DNA of 64,000 nucleotides from Bursaphelenchus xylophilus (taxonomy: Eukaryota > Nematoda > Chromadorea > Rhabditida > Aphelenchoididae): assembly GCA_904066235.2 (NCBI GenBank), contig CAJFCV020000002.1:1054001-1118000 (forward strand), given 5' to 3'. This document shows, piece after piece, positions 1 through 11,300 of this stretch. The stretch's first letter is position 1. The number at the start of each line of letters is the position of its first letter. The notes beneath the pieces are model-generated. The model saw nothing but the letters and a program-made list of their open reading frames with translations. It was not told the origin of the DNA and searched no databases. The position numbers were made by a program, and so were the translations under genes.

Positions 1-122
1 TACGACCAGATAGGGTCAGATAAAAAGCACTGTGAATGGTTGAAAATCTGGGAATCCGCCTCAATTTTTAGACTAAATTTTCAAACGAACTCGATTGTCT
101 ACCAGGCATCTTTTACTTACTT

Positions 123-237
123 CTTTCCGGCTCTGGACCAGAGCCAGCCGCTTCTTTGCTGTTTGCTGAACTCAACGGAGCCTGAATAGAGATCTCGCCG
201 AGCTTGTCAAGCTGGGCCCACGAGAATGAACCCGTGG
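123..237 (-). CDS. partial coding exon of an unidentified gene
   Basis: On the minus strand an open frame of about 38 codons ends at a strong donor (GTAAGT, + strand 117-122). A TTGTAG acceptor lies at about 238. The peptide is rich in Ser, Ala, Gly and Glu near its end (it finishes ..SGPEPER) and looks like a linker region. The next exon would lie left of the window edge and no upstream exon could be joined with confidence. The codon pattern and splice signals suggest a real exon, but the product is unknown. Confidence 0.3.
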
Positions 238-1210
238 TTCCTACAAGGTCCAAAAAAACAGTAGATGCGCAATATGCGAAGAAAATTCGCAAATTTTAAA
301 GATAATTGTTGTGCAAGCGGTTCGCGTTTAGATTGACAGAGGCGGATGCAAATAAAAATTGTACTTACTCATTACGGTTTAAATTGCTGTTGGCGTCGGC
401 ACGGGAAGAGGTTTCCGGAACCTGTAAAAATAAAAATAAACTGGGTTATGAAGATTATCACAAACTTTAAAAAAGATTTTTTTAAACGGTCAATGAAGTT
501 TCAAAAACAAATAAGGCTCCCGCGTGAACAGGCTTGTTACTTGTATTTTTTCGTTATAAGAAGCACCGGTTACAATGAAAAGACAAACCTTTTACCACCC
601 CTAAATTGCGTACGACTATTGTTAGAACTGGGTGGGCCTGCTCATGCAGACAGAATGAGAGTCAACACCTCCAAAATAATAGGGTATTTGTGCTGAAAAA
701 GTTGGAAATATTCTTAATTAGAGTGACGGTATGATATGGTAACACGCAACAGGGCAAAATACGTAGATTCAGTGTGGTCATATCATCATCGAATTTGGTG
801 GGAACAGAGAATAAGAAATTAGCCGAATATCAACCCAAACACATCCTGTAACATTTTTACATACCTTGAAACAGTTCGGTATACGGCGCTTTTTAGTAAT
901 GTTTATTCATTAATTTTTAGATGAAAACTTTCAGTGTCCAAAACAGATTTCCAATACGGGGTTTCCGTAACTGCTGACGGCAAAGAACAGTCGTTAAACA
1001 TGGTTTTATTGGCCGCGGAGACCCTTTTGGGCCATTCCAATCTTGTTACCGCTTTTTTAGCCGTCAACAGCCACGTATTGAGCATGGCCGACGGTTCAAA
1101 AATTATAAAATTAATTCCAGAAAAATGTAATAACCTTTTTCGACACTTTGTTTTATGGATGTGTCTTGTGCGGAAAAGCACCAATTTCCAATATGTAGCT
1201 TTTTTTACGC
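238..1210. other. stretch without a supported gene
   Basis: Open frames of 80-116 codons exist here on both strands (for example + 346-696 and + 934-1260). None shows a recognisable domain, and none could be linked by phased introns to neighbours. An exon of the gene at the left edge could be hidden here. Confidence 0.4.
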
Positions 1211-1560
1211 ACCATATTGGAAAAAAACTTATCGTATGCCAGCATTGTCGTCATGGCTGAGATATGTCAAAACGAGCAAAGATACAAAGACTTTTGACCA
1301 TTTTCTTGCAAACGTTTGAAGTCGATTATTTTCTAGATGAGATCCCTCCTTATTTCAATATACTTCTAGACTAATAGAAGGCCCATTGAAGCTTTATCTA
1401 GGGCGTATTGCTAAGCCTTACGGCATAGCCGAGATTTTCTATCGCTAAAAACTCGGAAGTGCCTCGATTTTGGCAGGGTACGAAGCAACTCAAGTCACCT
1501 CCCCTTTCCAGCGGCTACGGGTCTCGGGTTGGTGTTGCTATAATCCTCAAAAGTCGTAGA
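1210..1560 (-). repeat. dispersed repeat D, copy 1 (inverted relative to copy 2)
   Basis: The reverse complement of this block matches 4540-4905 at roughly 75-80% by eye, with several indels. Shared landmarks include AGGTGACTTGAGTTGCTTCG, the TACCCTGCCAAAATC tract and the GACATATCTCAGCC tract. No transposase or terminal duplication was found. It could be a degraded MITE or a remnant of a larger element. Confidence 0.7.
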
Positions 1561-1967
1561 AGGTGCTGACGCAGCTAGGTATCATTGACAATTTATTTTG
1601 TAAGCTGTTTTTTCCGAAGGCTTGCTGATGTGGTGGGCTGAAAAAGCACCTAAAGTGGGCTGAAAAAGCACCTAAAAAGTGTAATGCGCGGGGTTTTTAC
1701 TTGACATTGTTACAACTCGTAAAACGAGAGGGCTGGCAAGGTTCAAGTAGAACGCAATGAAAATGTTTAATACATATGTTGCAATTTTGGATCACTAAAT
1801 TGTTGGACATCATATTTACAGTAGAATACTTCTGTTGCAGTAAAGTATTCATAGTACAAGTTTTTTTGGAATTAAATTTATAGTTGAACCTCACTTAAAA
1901 TTGCGAGGTCAGTCTCCAATTGGAATTTACCAAATAATTTATTACTAATTAAACATGTACAAGCAAA

Positions 1968-2837
1968 CTACATTTTCGCGAAGTAGAATGTCGGACAAGA
2001 GGACAGACATCTTCTTTGGCACCGCAAACATTTTAAAAATTGGCTCTCTTCGTTTCCAACCCAATCCACGATACAGTCGTAACAGCCAACCACTTTCAGA
2101 CATTGCAAGCAGTACATGGGCTTCTTTGATTGTTCCTCATGACATATTGCGCACTTATCATTCTCAAATTGAACAGTCTGCTGTGTGGTGAAGATGAGCG
2201 ACTTGTGAACGCTGAAAGTAAAGGTTTAGGTGTTAAGGGAAATTAGCAAAAAAAGGGGAAAAATAAGGGAAATTAGGAAAAAATTTTTATTAAGACAAGA
2301 GGTTTTTTTAGTGAAATTTTTGCTCATCATTTTAAATTTCACTCTGTCGGGAAAATAATCAGCACTCTGTCGAATCGAAAATCGCATCTCCGCCGAGAAA
2401 TGAATTGTTTCACGGCAAAGTCGAATTGTTTTTTACCTCAGCGACGCGATTGGCGCAGCGACATTGTGCTTATTATTTTCCCGACAGACTTATATTGCTT
2501 TATTCACAAAACCACAAAATTTACCATATAAGAACAATCTTATATGAAAGTTCCAGTAATCTTACGTTTTATATCGTTTCTCGTACAGCTCATGTGCCTT
2601 CATTAAGTCCTTTGGAATGTTGAAGGTTTCAATTAAACACTTCTCTTTGCAGTTCATGATTGCTTCAATACAATCCACCAAGTTCTTTAGATATTTTAAA
2701 TCGGTTTTGTGAATTTCCGCGTTGAATGGAAGGCAAAGCTCTGGAGCTATATTTTTCTTATAAAATTCGAGGGTGTCCACAAATTCTTGGACCAAAAGTG
2801 GGCAGAATCCGGGCGAATGCGTGTACGAATTGGTCAT
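1968..2837 (-). CDS. RING-like Cys-rich zinc-binding protein, paralogue 1
   Basis: Two exons, 2837-2566 and 2211-1968, join in phase to give 171 aa. The start ATG (2837) follows TTTTCAGA directly, the usual nematode trans-splice acceptor context. The N-terminal ~90 residues are helical and Cys-poor. The C-terminal half has four Cys pairs in the order C-x2-C-x10-C-x2-C-x5-C-x2-C-x14-C-x2-C, including the segment PMYCLQCLKVVGC. Eight Cys in a RING-like order suggest a two-zinc fold and possibly a ubiquitin-ligase role, but no His ligand is present and the C4-C5 spacing is longer than in a classical RING. The gene at 5241-5808 is a clear paralogue with the intron in the same place. Function is inferred only. 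Confidence 0.75.
2342..2490. repeat. MITE family C, copy 1, in the intron of paralogue 1
   Basis: About 150 bp with inverted ends: left CTGTCGGGAAAATAATCAGC, right ..GCTTATTATTTTCCCGACAG. The interior is palindromic and CG-rich. Related copies lie at 25942-26091 and inside 43642-43796. Confidence 0.75.
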
Positions 2838-3275
2838 TCTGAAAAGAGGGTAAAAGATTATTACTGAAACATTGACTGTACATTGAAATTTGTAGGTAGT
2901 GAAAACAACGGTTACAAAGATATGAAATAAAGCTATTTTTATACCTTGCAAAGTTTTCCTCGACAGAGAAAAGAGCTCATAAAAGGTTACGATAAAATAC
3001 GATAACTGAAAGATAGTCCGGGTTTCAAACTGGTAAGAGAAGAGAACCCAACCGTTCTTTCTAGCCAAAGACACTTATGAATGCTAAAGTCGTCAGTGAG
3101 TTTATATAGGAAATAGCGCAGAAATTTATTCTTTAACGTTTGAATTTTTCTGCTTACTTTTTTCGCGGGTTGCGCAATTTATGAAAAATTTTCCAAATGA
3201 GCGACTTTTAAAATCAAGAGAAGTTAATAAATTTTATAACCGAATTCGATATTGATTTTTTACTTCGAAAAATTA

Positions 3276-4471
3276 TTAGGTTGGGACGAAAGTTTTCCCC
3301 TTAATTTTCGGGGAAAGTTATGGAAGTTGTGGAACTTCCTGGAAAGTTCTATCATGTGACTATGTAAGGGTGACTTGATAGCATATAGACTGATATGTAA
3401 CTTGTCCCCATAGCGCTCTCCAAACGTGGAAAAAATTCCGTCCCAAAGTTGCTGTTTCGATGCGTCAAATTTTAAAACTATCGCAGAATACCAAAACCCA
3501 TGGAAGATATAACCGAAATCTAGGATGTTATAGGCAAGGACGTCCTCTTTTATGGTGTGGCCAAGTATTGGTTCCAGAGGTTCAAAAAAAGGAGTTAGAC
3601 GACCAAGTTCTGGCGGCCATCTGAGATAGATGATGACGCCCTAAAAGGCTTAATCGTGAGCTATCCCAAATTGCCATTACGTGAACTTGGAGAGCTCTTT
3701 GGGTTCTCCCATACTACCATTATGGACCATCTAGATCGGTTGGGAAAAGTGTGGAAGTGTGGTTAATTTGTTCCGCACGAACTTTCGAAGTCACGGCTTA
3801 TACTGTTGCTCCTAATTTTTGTCGTACCGCCGCACGCTGACTTGGCTGACCAATATCATTACAGGGAACCAGAAATGGGTGATGTATATAAACCATACCC
3901 GCAAGCTTCAGTAGCTTGAACCCGACCATTACGGTGAACCAACCCCAAAACCAAAATTCACCCAAAAAAGGTCATGTTCTGCGATTGGTGGACTTGTATG
4001 GGAGGTATTTATTAGGAATGGCTCCCTGATGGTAAAACTGTCACTAAATAACATTATTATTGCCAGTTGGACCGCGTCGCCGAAAATGCTAGATAAAAGT
4101 GGAACAAATGTTCCTCCTTCACGACAAAAATCGCGCGCAAAAAATTCAGGGAGAATGCATGGACTTTGCTGCCCTGCCCACACTACACCCCAGCCTTGGC
4201 ACCTTCTGATTACTATTTGATCAGATCGCTAAGCTACCGTTTGGAAGATGTGCGGTTCGATTGTTTGGGGGACCTCAAAACAGGTCTTTCTGACATTTTT
4301 TATTATAAATACCCCAGTTTTTAAGCTCGCCAATTGAATCCTTGTCGGAACGTTGGCAATACGTAGTGGATACCGACGGTGGATGTTATGTTTGGTTTCC
4401 CGTTACAACTGTCAAAATAAACCTGTTTGGAAAAAAACAAGAAAAAGGGGAAAACTTTCGTCCCAACCTAA
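3276..4471 (+). mobile_element. mariner-family transposon, decayed
   Basis: Near-perfect terminal inverted repeats begin TTAGGTTGGGACGAAAGTTT at the left, and its reverse complement ends the element at the right. TA dinucleotides flank both sides (3274-3275 and 4472-4473), the expected mariner target duplication. The full length of 1196 bp is close to the usual ~1.3 kb. The interior carries a broken transposase (separate entry). Confidence 0.92.
3460..4395 (+). pseudogene. mariner transposase pseudogene
   Basis: Fragments in shifting frames match mariner transposase in order: an N-terminal piece with YGVAKYWFQRFKKR, a HTH-like piece with LGKVWKCG then VPHEL, a catalytic-core piece with GNQKWVMYINHTRK, APSDYYLI, and the C-terminal SERWQYVVDTDG. 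Stops and frameshifts separate them. The first catalytic Asp appears as Asn (GNQKW where GDEKW is usual), the second (HDNARPH region) is destroyed, and the third (APSDYY) remains. The element is therefore dead. Confidence 0.9.
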
Positions 4472-4487
4472 TAGATTTTGGTTGCAA

Positions 4488-4592
4488 ACGAGAAATAAAC
4501 TATCGACCATTTCGCGATAAATTCGAATAGTGATTATCTATCTAAATCTAATGTTTTTATGGCAATGCGAAGGTGTTGTTTAGCAATGAATC
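4488..4592 (+). repeat. direct repeat of 105 bp, unit 1
   Basis: This block is repeated at 4946-5046 with about 90% identity; shared text includes CGACCATTTCGCG and GCGAAGGTGTTGT. The two units bracket dispersed repeat D copy 2, so they may be a long target duplication or the ends of a composite element. Confidence 0.7.
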
Positions 4593-4905
4593 CGAGACCA
4601 GTAGCGGCTGGGAGGTGACTTGAGTTGCTTCGTACCCTGCCAAAATCTGGGCACTTCCTAGTTTTTACCAATAGAGAATCTCGACTATGCCGCAATGCTT
4701 TGCAATACACCCTAGATGAAGCTTCAATGGGCCCTCTATTAGTCTATAAGTATGTTGAAATAACGAGGGATCAGAGAGTAAAATAACCAACTTCAAACTG
4801 TTGCAAGAAAATGGTCAAAACGTTTTATATCTTTGTTCATTTTGACATATCTCAGCCGTGACGACAACGCTGGCATACGATACGTTTTTTCTAAACAACA
4901 CCTTC
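4540..4905 (+). repeat. dispersed repeat D, copy 2
   Basis: Counterpart of 1210-1560 in opposite orientation. It begins next to the mariner right end and overlaps the first 105-bp direct repeat unit. No coding capacity is seen. Confidence 0.65.
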
Positions 4906-4945
4906 ACGTTGTCATAAATTGCTAAGACTCGATTTTCTCTACAAA

Positions 4946-5046
4946 CAAGAAAATAAACTTTCGACCATTTCGCGGTAAATTCGAATTGTGGTTATCTATC
5001 TGAATCTAATGTTTTATGGCACTGCGAAGGTGTTGTCTAGCAATCG
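4946..5046 (+). repeat. direct repeat of 105 bp, unit 2
   Basis: Second copy of the 4488-4592 block, same orientation, with about ten substitutions and a small deletion. Confidence 0.7.
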
Positions 5047-5240
5047 TTTTGCGAAAGAGTACGTGAATGAGGAGGGTGGCCGACAAAGGTGACCTTTCTC
5101 ACATCAGACGAAAACACGTTTGGTATTAACTTTAAAATTCAGTACATTTTTAAACGATGAAAAGCTTCAATACATTAAGAATATTATTTATTTATACCGA
5201 ATAATATAAAAAAACAACTGACACAAAAACAATAATGTAA

Positions 5241-5808
5241 CTACTGTTTTAGGCGACCAAACAGTGGAGTGGCAGCTTGAGATTTTCTTTGGCAGTTTGG
5301 GCATTTTACGACGGTTTCGTTGTGGGACACGAATTCGTTTATGCACGATGTGCAACCAACAACCTTGAGGCACTGCAAGCAGTACATGGGTTCGATAGCT
5401 TGCTCTTCCAGGCAGATATGACATACGTCATTCTCTATTTTGACTTGTCCCTGAGTCGATTTTAATAACTGGATGGACAATCTGAAAATAATCGAATTAA
5501 AAGAAGTATAGCTTATATCGTGAAATACAAAAATTTTCAATTTGAAAAGCTGCATAAATCAACAAAAATACTTACCCAGAATACGAATCATACATTTGCC
5601 TATAAGCGCGGAAAGCTTCGCCATTTCCATTCAAGTCCATCGCCTCTGGGACAATTTCTTCCAAAACCTCCATCAGTTCCACTACTGATTGGACATTTTT
5701 GATATGATCTTCATAATTGAAGGGCCGGGCAGGAAGGGCATCCAACCTCTGTTCTAGGAACGCGACCATGTCCTTAAGAAAGGATTCTGGGGCAACGAAA
5801 TGAGCCAT
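5241..5808 (-). CDS. RING-like Cys-rich zinc-binding protein, paralogue 2
   Basis: Two exons, 5808-5576 and 5481-5241, give 157 aa with the intron splitting a Gly codon (phase 2). The N-terminal ~80 residues are acidic and helical. The C-terminal Cys array reads C-x2-C-x10-C-x2-C-x5-C-x2-C-x13-C-x2-C and shares PMYCLQCLKVVGC with the gene at 1968-2837. It ends ..PLFGRLKQ. The pair is a local duplication later split by a mariner insertion. A RING-type E3 or other zinc scaffold is possible, but the missing His makes the ligase call uncertain. Confidence 0.8.
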
Positions 5809-6076
5809 CTTTGCAAATTAGAAGAATTCTAAACAATGATAAGGGAGCAGGAATTGAAGTATGAGGAAAACTGACTTGTGTTTGCCTTGTTTTTTCCAAA
5901 TTTCTGTCATTTTTTGATTTTTTTCTGTGTTCTTTGCTTGATTTTGGGTTGCGCAACGCTCCAACTTTAAAGCACAATCTTCGAAATTTTTCTGTTATTT
6001 CTTTTGTGTTAAAGCGCAACATTTTCAAAAAAAAATTGTCATTTTCTTCATGGTTTTTATTTAAATTCATAAATAT

Positions 6077-7236
6077 TCATTTTCCATATCCGTATCCTCC
6101 AATCTGGGTGTCATCATAATGGTAATCCTCCTTTTCCGAATCGCTCCAAGGAAAGATGGGATTGGCCGATTTGATGATGGTATTTGGTCCGCAGATCGAC
6201 CAGCAATAGCCATACGGATTTCCGGCCTCACCTGGAGGGCCGTAGACCCCAGGGCTTCCTGGTACTCCACATTTTCCCTGGGGGCCTTTTGGTCCCTGCT
6301 TTCCAGTGGGGCCAATCGGGCCGGGAATGTTCGAAGGCCTTCCGGGCATGCCTGGGGGTCCTGCGGCCCCTCTTTTGCCTGGAGGACCCTTTGGACCTGG
6401 TATTCCAACGCCGGCTTAAAAATTCAATTTCTCGTGAATAAAAACTTTTACGAGATACGATCGAAGAGAGTTCAGAGACCTACCAATAACTTGATCGCCG
6501 CAAGGTCCCTTTTTTCCGGGTTCTCCTGGAACGCCCTGCGCTCCGATAGCTCCGAATTGCCCTCTAATCCCATCGTGACCAGGGTTTCCAGGTGGCCCTC
6601 TTGGCCCTTTCTGACCGGCTGCCCCAAGTCTTCCTCTTTCTCCTTGTTGTCCTCGAGGGCCAGGGGGTCCAGCTGGGCAGATTATGCATGGTGGATCTGG
6701 AAGGGGGTCCATTGGGGTGCTTAAACCATCAGGTCCAGGGGCTCCCGGTTTTCCCGGAGTTCCTGGGGTACCATCCTCTCCCGACTCGCCGGCCAAGCCA
6801 ATTGGGCCTGCAGGGCAGTTCAGACGCGCGCATTCTGAAAATAGATGATGCAATATGCTTCTTTTTGTTTTAATTACCGTATACACTGTAAATTATAATT
6901 GCTTACTGCCACATTGGTTGATAACATTGCTTAAAACGAAGGGATTTGACGCGTAACGGTCCACGCTTCTTTTTGGTTTGACCAATTGACGTTGAGACAT
7001 AACATCGGCCCAGATATTGTCGGACATGGCCTAAAGTATTTTAGTTACCCATCATCTTTACCACTTGTTAGATTTACCTTCAATTTACTGGACCTCTCCA
7101 TGATATAATCCCGGTTTTCATTAGCCTTTCTGTTGATCACAATAACGGAGATGAATAGAAAAGTCAATGTAAGCAATGAACAGACAATTGAAGCTAAAGC
7201 CAGCTGCCTAAAGGCCATCGAACTTTTTGGGTTCAT
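6077..7236 (-). CDS. cuticle collagen
   Basis: Four exons, 7236-7078, 7030-6907, 6834-6484 and 6414-6077, join in phase to 323 aa. The first ATG is at 7236; an upstream in-frame TTG was not used. Residues ~12-40 form one hydrophobic segment (signal anchor), followed by a basic KPKRS site where furin-like cleavage is usual. A Cys cluster (NQCGKCARLNC) precedes interrupted Gly-X-Y blocks, with further Cys at CIICPAG, CGD, CGV and CWSICG. The tail is acidic and Tyr-rich (DYHYDD..GGYGYGK), suited to di-tyrosine cross-linking. The order (anchor, Cys, short Gly-X-Y, Cys, long Gly-X-Y, Cys) is that of nematode cuticle collagens (col/sqt/rol type). It is a structural protein secreted by the hypodermis. 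Confidence 0.93.
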
Positions 7237-7454
7237 TTTGCGAATGAACCGCAAACTAAAGAGTTCGTAACATCGGCGCTTTTATTTATATTGCTGATTT
7301 GAATACGACCCGAATTCGGATATTTAGATAAAGACGGAGAGATGAAAAGACCTTGAAATTCCTTTTGATTAATATTATATACGGGGAAATAGCATTTATT
7401 AGCTCATGACTTTTTTCATACGCAATAAAACCGGGCTAAATTTTAGTAGTTGGT

Positions 7455-10400
7455 CTAAATTACTGAAGAATTGGTATTCGTGTGTTTTCTCGATGGCGCC
7501 CTTGAAAGCTTCCGCTCTGGAGGTTCTGCGATTTCACAGGTCAGATCCGGCAGTTCCAGGCCACGGGTTTCTGGCAGTAGTAGGGTTAATAATGCAGCAA
7601 GTCCGGCGGTTACTGCGAAGAAGACGTTGGGGAGATTGGGAGAAATGACACTCTGAAAATTTCCTTTTTGTTCTGTATATGTAGCAAGCTACAGTGGCGG
7701 ACATGATGCATTGGCAAACAAAGTACCATTTTGGATCCGGAAGTATCAAAAATGCAGCAAAATACCTCCCTCTCCAGGCTTGAAAACTCCGATTTCAAAA
7801 GCGCGCCTACTCTTTTTATGAGAGAAAGGGCGCGCAGTGGAGCACGAGAGAAGCATTTTGCCACATTTTTGATACTTCCCGGATACAAAATGATACGTTT
7901 TTTCCAACTGGATCAGGTCCCTCACTATGGAATAGCTTTCAGTCTCCTAAATTCGGAACTTACCATTGACCTGACCATTGGCGCTGTGATTCCGCCAATT
8001 CTCTCCAAAAACAAGCAGATTCCAATACAACCGCTTCGCAGAACCGTAGGGAAAACTTCAGAGCCATAGACGTACAAACAAGTGTAAGCGCAGGCTATTC
8101 CGAACTTGCCAATCAACCAGAAACCCTGAAGAGGAATTAGTCGTATGCCTGATAGCAATACCCCTAAGGCGACCAAGAAATTATCAAGATACGCTTACAA
8201 GATTACAAAGATGCGCTTATAAAGTAGCCTCGACTTACCATGCTAACAGTCTCATTTGTTATAAAGATTGTTCCAATAAAAGCAAAGGACGTGAGAAGAT
8301 GGATGAACGAAACAAATCCTCGTCTTCCCATTACTTCCAGCAAATATGGAGAGACAATATAAGATGGAATCTCCACTAATCCGGCGAGCACAAAATTCAC
8401 ATACCGATTCCCCGCCAAAGTTGTTGAAATCAAGGAGAGTCCATAGTAAACAAACGAGTCACAAGTCCTAAAATTAAATTAAATCTTAGTCCTCCTTGTC
8501 AACATACCATAGATACGCCAAAACTGCGGTGTACATAAGCAGCACTTTCTGCTTGATCAAGGTGCAGATAAATCCTTCGCTCTTGTCTTTATCCACACTT
8601 GTTTGCGACTCAATTCCATGCTTCTTTACCAAGTGCTCGACCTCATTCTCATCTCTTGGCCACTTGGACCATCGATTGGCCGCTCTGTACCACACTTTTA
8701 ACTGATCGACCATGCCCTTCGAAACCATAAAATGGAAACTCTCCGGGAGGAAAAAATAATAGCCAATCGCGCAAACTAGCGACGGCAACGATGAGGCAAT
8801 GATTTGGTGTCGCCACGAGACAAAGAAGTAACAAATCGGGGCCAAGACGAAGTAACCGACCACCCAGAACAGGCCGAACACCAACGCCGAATAGGATCTT
8901 AGCTTCATGGAGGTGGACTCGTAGGCTAAAACCCAATTCGTCATTCCGCAGCCCTTGAAAGTGGGTGATAATGGGGGAAGGGGCTTACGGGCAAAAAGAT
9001 CCCCTGGATCAGGCGGAACACCATAAACACAAAGATATTCGGACTGTAGGCCGAGACGATTCCAAATAATCCAAGACCAAATAAACTAAGGAGCAATGCT
9101 GGACGACGTCCTTTTCTGCAAGCAGAGCGAGTTAGAAACGATACAAGTTATGAATGTGATATCAGCAAATATCTTTTGATGACTTACACATCAGAAAATC
9201 GGGATATTGTACTCGCACCCAACATATTTCCTAACACAAAAGTCATCGTTGAATAATCTGCCCATTGAGACTTGGCTCCGACTAAATGGAACTGAAATAA
9301 TGATTATATAAGGTATAGATTGAAAAAGGATAGCAATACAGTGGGGGACCTGATCCAGTGGCAAAAAACGCACCATTTTGCATCCAGGAAGCATCAAAAA
9401 TGTGGCAAAATACCCTCTCCTCTCGAAAAGACTCACAAGGGAAGTCACTTAAATCACGGATCGATTTTGTAAAACGACTGTTACAGCGATGGGGAGGGTC
9501 GGACAGTGATATCAAATCTAAAAACCGCTACCTCCACCGGCCTCTGGGAGCCGAGATAATCGACCAAAAAGGTTTGACCAAATTCTTCCGAACATTTCTT
9601 GCTTCCGAAAGAAGAGAACCCAGCAAACCGAATGGTTCGGTGGTCTGGAAGCGCGCTTCCGGGCCTTCACCTTTTCAGGTTCGAATCCGCGCGGGTTTCG
9701 AACTTGTGAAAAATTTATAAAACAGTTGCTGTGATCCAGTAAATTTGCTAAAAATTAATTTTTAGATTTTTTGCCTATTTCACGGTAAATTTTCAACCTT
9801 GAAAATTCAAATCGTTTGGAACGCGTATTTAAATTATTACTCTGAAATTTTATCGTAAAATATGCAAAAAATCTAAAAATAAATTTAATGGATCACAGGA
9901 AAAGTTTAATAAATTACTTGACCCATGCGGATTCGAACCTGAAAAGGTCATGGCCTGGAAGCGCGCTTCCAGACCACCGGACCATTCGGTTCTCTTCCCT
10001 CCTTCTTTCGGAAGAGAGGACTATTTGGGGCAGCTTTTTTTTGGTCAAACCTTTTTGGTCGATTATCTCGGCTCCCAGAGGCCGGTGGAGGTAGCGGTTT
10101 TCAGATTTGATATCTCCGTCGTACCCTCCCCATCGCTGTAACAGTCGTTTTTAAAAATCGATCCGTGACTTAAGTGACTTCCCTTGTCAGATTTCAAAAG
10201 CGCGCCCGCTTTTTTTGTGAGGAAAAATGGCGCACTCTTCAAAACGAAGTTTTTTCGCTTGGAGAGGGAAGCATTTTGCCACATTTTAAATACTTTCCGG
10301 ATGCAAAATGGTACGTTTTTTTGCCACTAGATCACACCCCACTGTAGATATCAAAGGTTTAGATTGCGTGTTTATCCGACTTGAAGAAATTCTCAGCGCT

Positions 10401-10847
10401 TCACCTTCGCCCTGAGCATTGCCCTTGCTAAAACAAAGGCCTCCTCACCTCCTCGATTAAGCTGCCCGGAGTCAATGTGCAATTCCTCTCGTCCAGGCAC
10501 AGATCTCCAATAAAAAACGCGCTGACCAGCAACGGCAGCGCCATAATAGTCCAAATCAACGCCATGGTGCAGAAAACCATTAACTGATGCGGATTTGACG
10601 TTCCTAAAAGCCGAATTAAAACCAAAATGAAAGCGTTACCGTATGAATTCAGCACTCCATCGGCAGTCATTTCAGCCTCCTGTGTGGCATGCTCATCGTC
10701 GACGAACTTGATATGGCTATGGCGCGATCTGAGGGATTCAATGGAAGTGCTGGGACGGATCCCGTGAACCGGAACATTGTCATGGCGGTTGTTGTTGTTA
10801 GCGTTTGAGATGAGCGTGTCGACCTCAGTGGGTTTCGAGGTCGGCAT
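7455..10847 (-). CDS. MFS transporter, SLC22 / organic-cation-transporter-like
   Basis: Seven exons (10847-10449, 9291-9188, 9115-8989, 8953-8508, 8467-8239, 8125-7964, 7652-7455) join in phase to 554 aa. The fourth acceptor is AAG rather than CAG. A ~75-residue polar N-terminus precedes TM1. The loop between TM2 and TM3 has SDVKGRRP, the MFS A-like motif. TM7 has VYYGLSLISTTLAGN, followed by LVEIPSYIV, characteristic of SLC22 proteins. The C-terminal signature is LPETRGLELPDL. The extracellular loop after TM1 is much shorter than the ~100 residues of vertebrate OCTs. It probably moves organic ions across the plasma membrane; the substrate is unknown. Introns 1 and 6 contain family A MITEs. 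Confidence 0.9.
7691..7928. repeat. MITE family A, copy 1
   Basis: Hairpin element of the CAGTG..CACTG family (consensus ~250 bp: CAGTGRCGGACCTGATCCAG.. with long imperfect arms and a GCGCGCCC-rich centre, flanked by TA). It lies in the last intron of the MFS transporter gene. TIR and TA flanks indicate a Tc1/mariner-type MITE. Confidence 0.9.
9622..9712 (+). other. tRNA-like sequence, left arm of element III
   Basis: Contains an A-box-like tract (GGTGGTCTGGAAGCGCG) and, 28 bases further on, the B box GGTTCGAATCC with a pairing T-arm. The acceptor stem does not close well. It is a tRNA-derived or tRNA-mimicking block, not a functional tRNA call. Confidence 0.6.
9918..10010 (-). other. tRNA-like sequence, right arm of element III
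   Basis: Inverted counterpart of the left-arm block, with the same B box and several compensated differences (TCCGGTGGTCTGGAAGCGCG on this strand). Confidence 0.6.
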
Positions 10848-11029
10848 CTGGGGGTGGAAGGTGGTAATTTTGGATAAGGAAAGTGGTTTACGGCCAAATA
10901 GATTTTACGTCAAGCTTGTAAAGGTAATTTTTTAACGTCATCAAAGGTTGCACATAAATCTTTATTTTTTCAATATTTGCAATCATTATACATATTTCCC
11001 GAATAAATGCTAAATGCTACGCCAAAAAT

Positions 11030-11279
11030 ACAGTGGGAGACCTGATACAGTGGCAAAAAACGTACCATTTTGCATCCGGGAAGTATCAAAAATGTGGCAA
11101 AATGCTTCCCTCTCCAAGCGAAAAAACTCAAAAGCGCGTCCGCTCTTTTTGTGAGGGAAAGGGCGCGCAGTTTAAATCGAATTATTTTCACTTGGAGAGG
11201 GAAGCATTTTGCTGCATTTTTGATGCTTCCCGGATGCAAAATGCTACTTTTTTGCCATTGCATCTGGTCCCTCACTGTA
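11030..11279. repeat. MITE family A, copy 3
   Basis: Complete copy: CAGTGGGAGACCTGAT.. to ..CCTCACTG, flanked by TA, upstream of the MFS transporter start. Confidence 0.9.
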
Positions 11280-11300
11280 TATAGATTTATCCGGGTTTCA

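Larger units (their letters stand above)
9436..10186. mobile_element. Tc4/Tc5-like foldback element III with tRNA-like arms
   Basis: Ends are CAAGGGAAGTCACTTAAATC and its inverse. The flanking 3-bp duplication is TCA inside C-TCA-G, fitting the CTNAG target known for C. elegans Tc4/Tc5. Arms of ~320-340 bp enclose a ~90-bp AT-rich loop. Each arm carries a tRNA-like block with a perfect B box (GGTTCGAATCC). No protein is encoded. Confidence 0.82.
9338..10346. repeat. MITE family A, copy 2, split by a nested foldback
   Basis: The left half is 9338-9435 and the right half 10187-10346, within intron 1 of the MFS transporter. The gap is filled by the 751-bp tRNA-like foldback at 9436-10186. The two halves rejoin cleanly at TCA, matching uninterrupted copies. 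Confidence 0.9.

Noticed and set aside
934..1260. 108-codon plus-strand frame, partly regular in composition
   Set aside because: Starts at a non-supported position, overlaps repeat D at its 3' end, and shows no domain or phased neighbour.
6119..6724. 201-codon plus-strand frame
   Set aside because: Antisense shadow of the collagen Gly-X-Y repeat.
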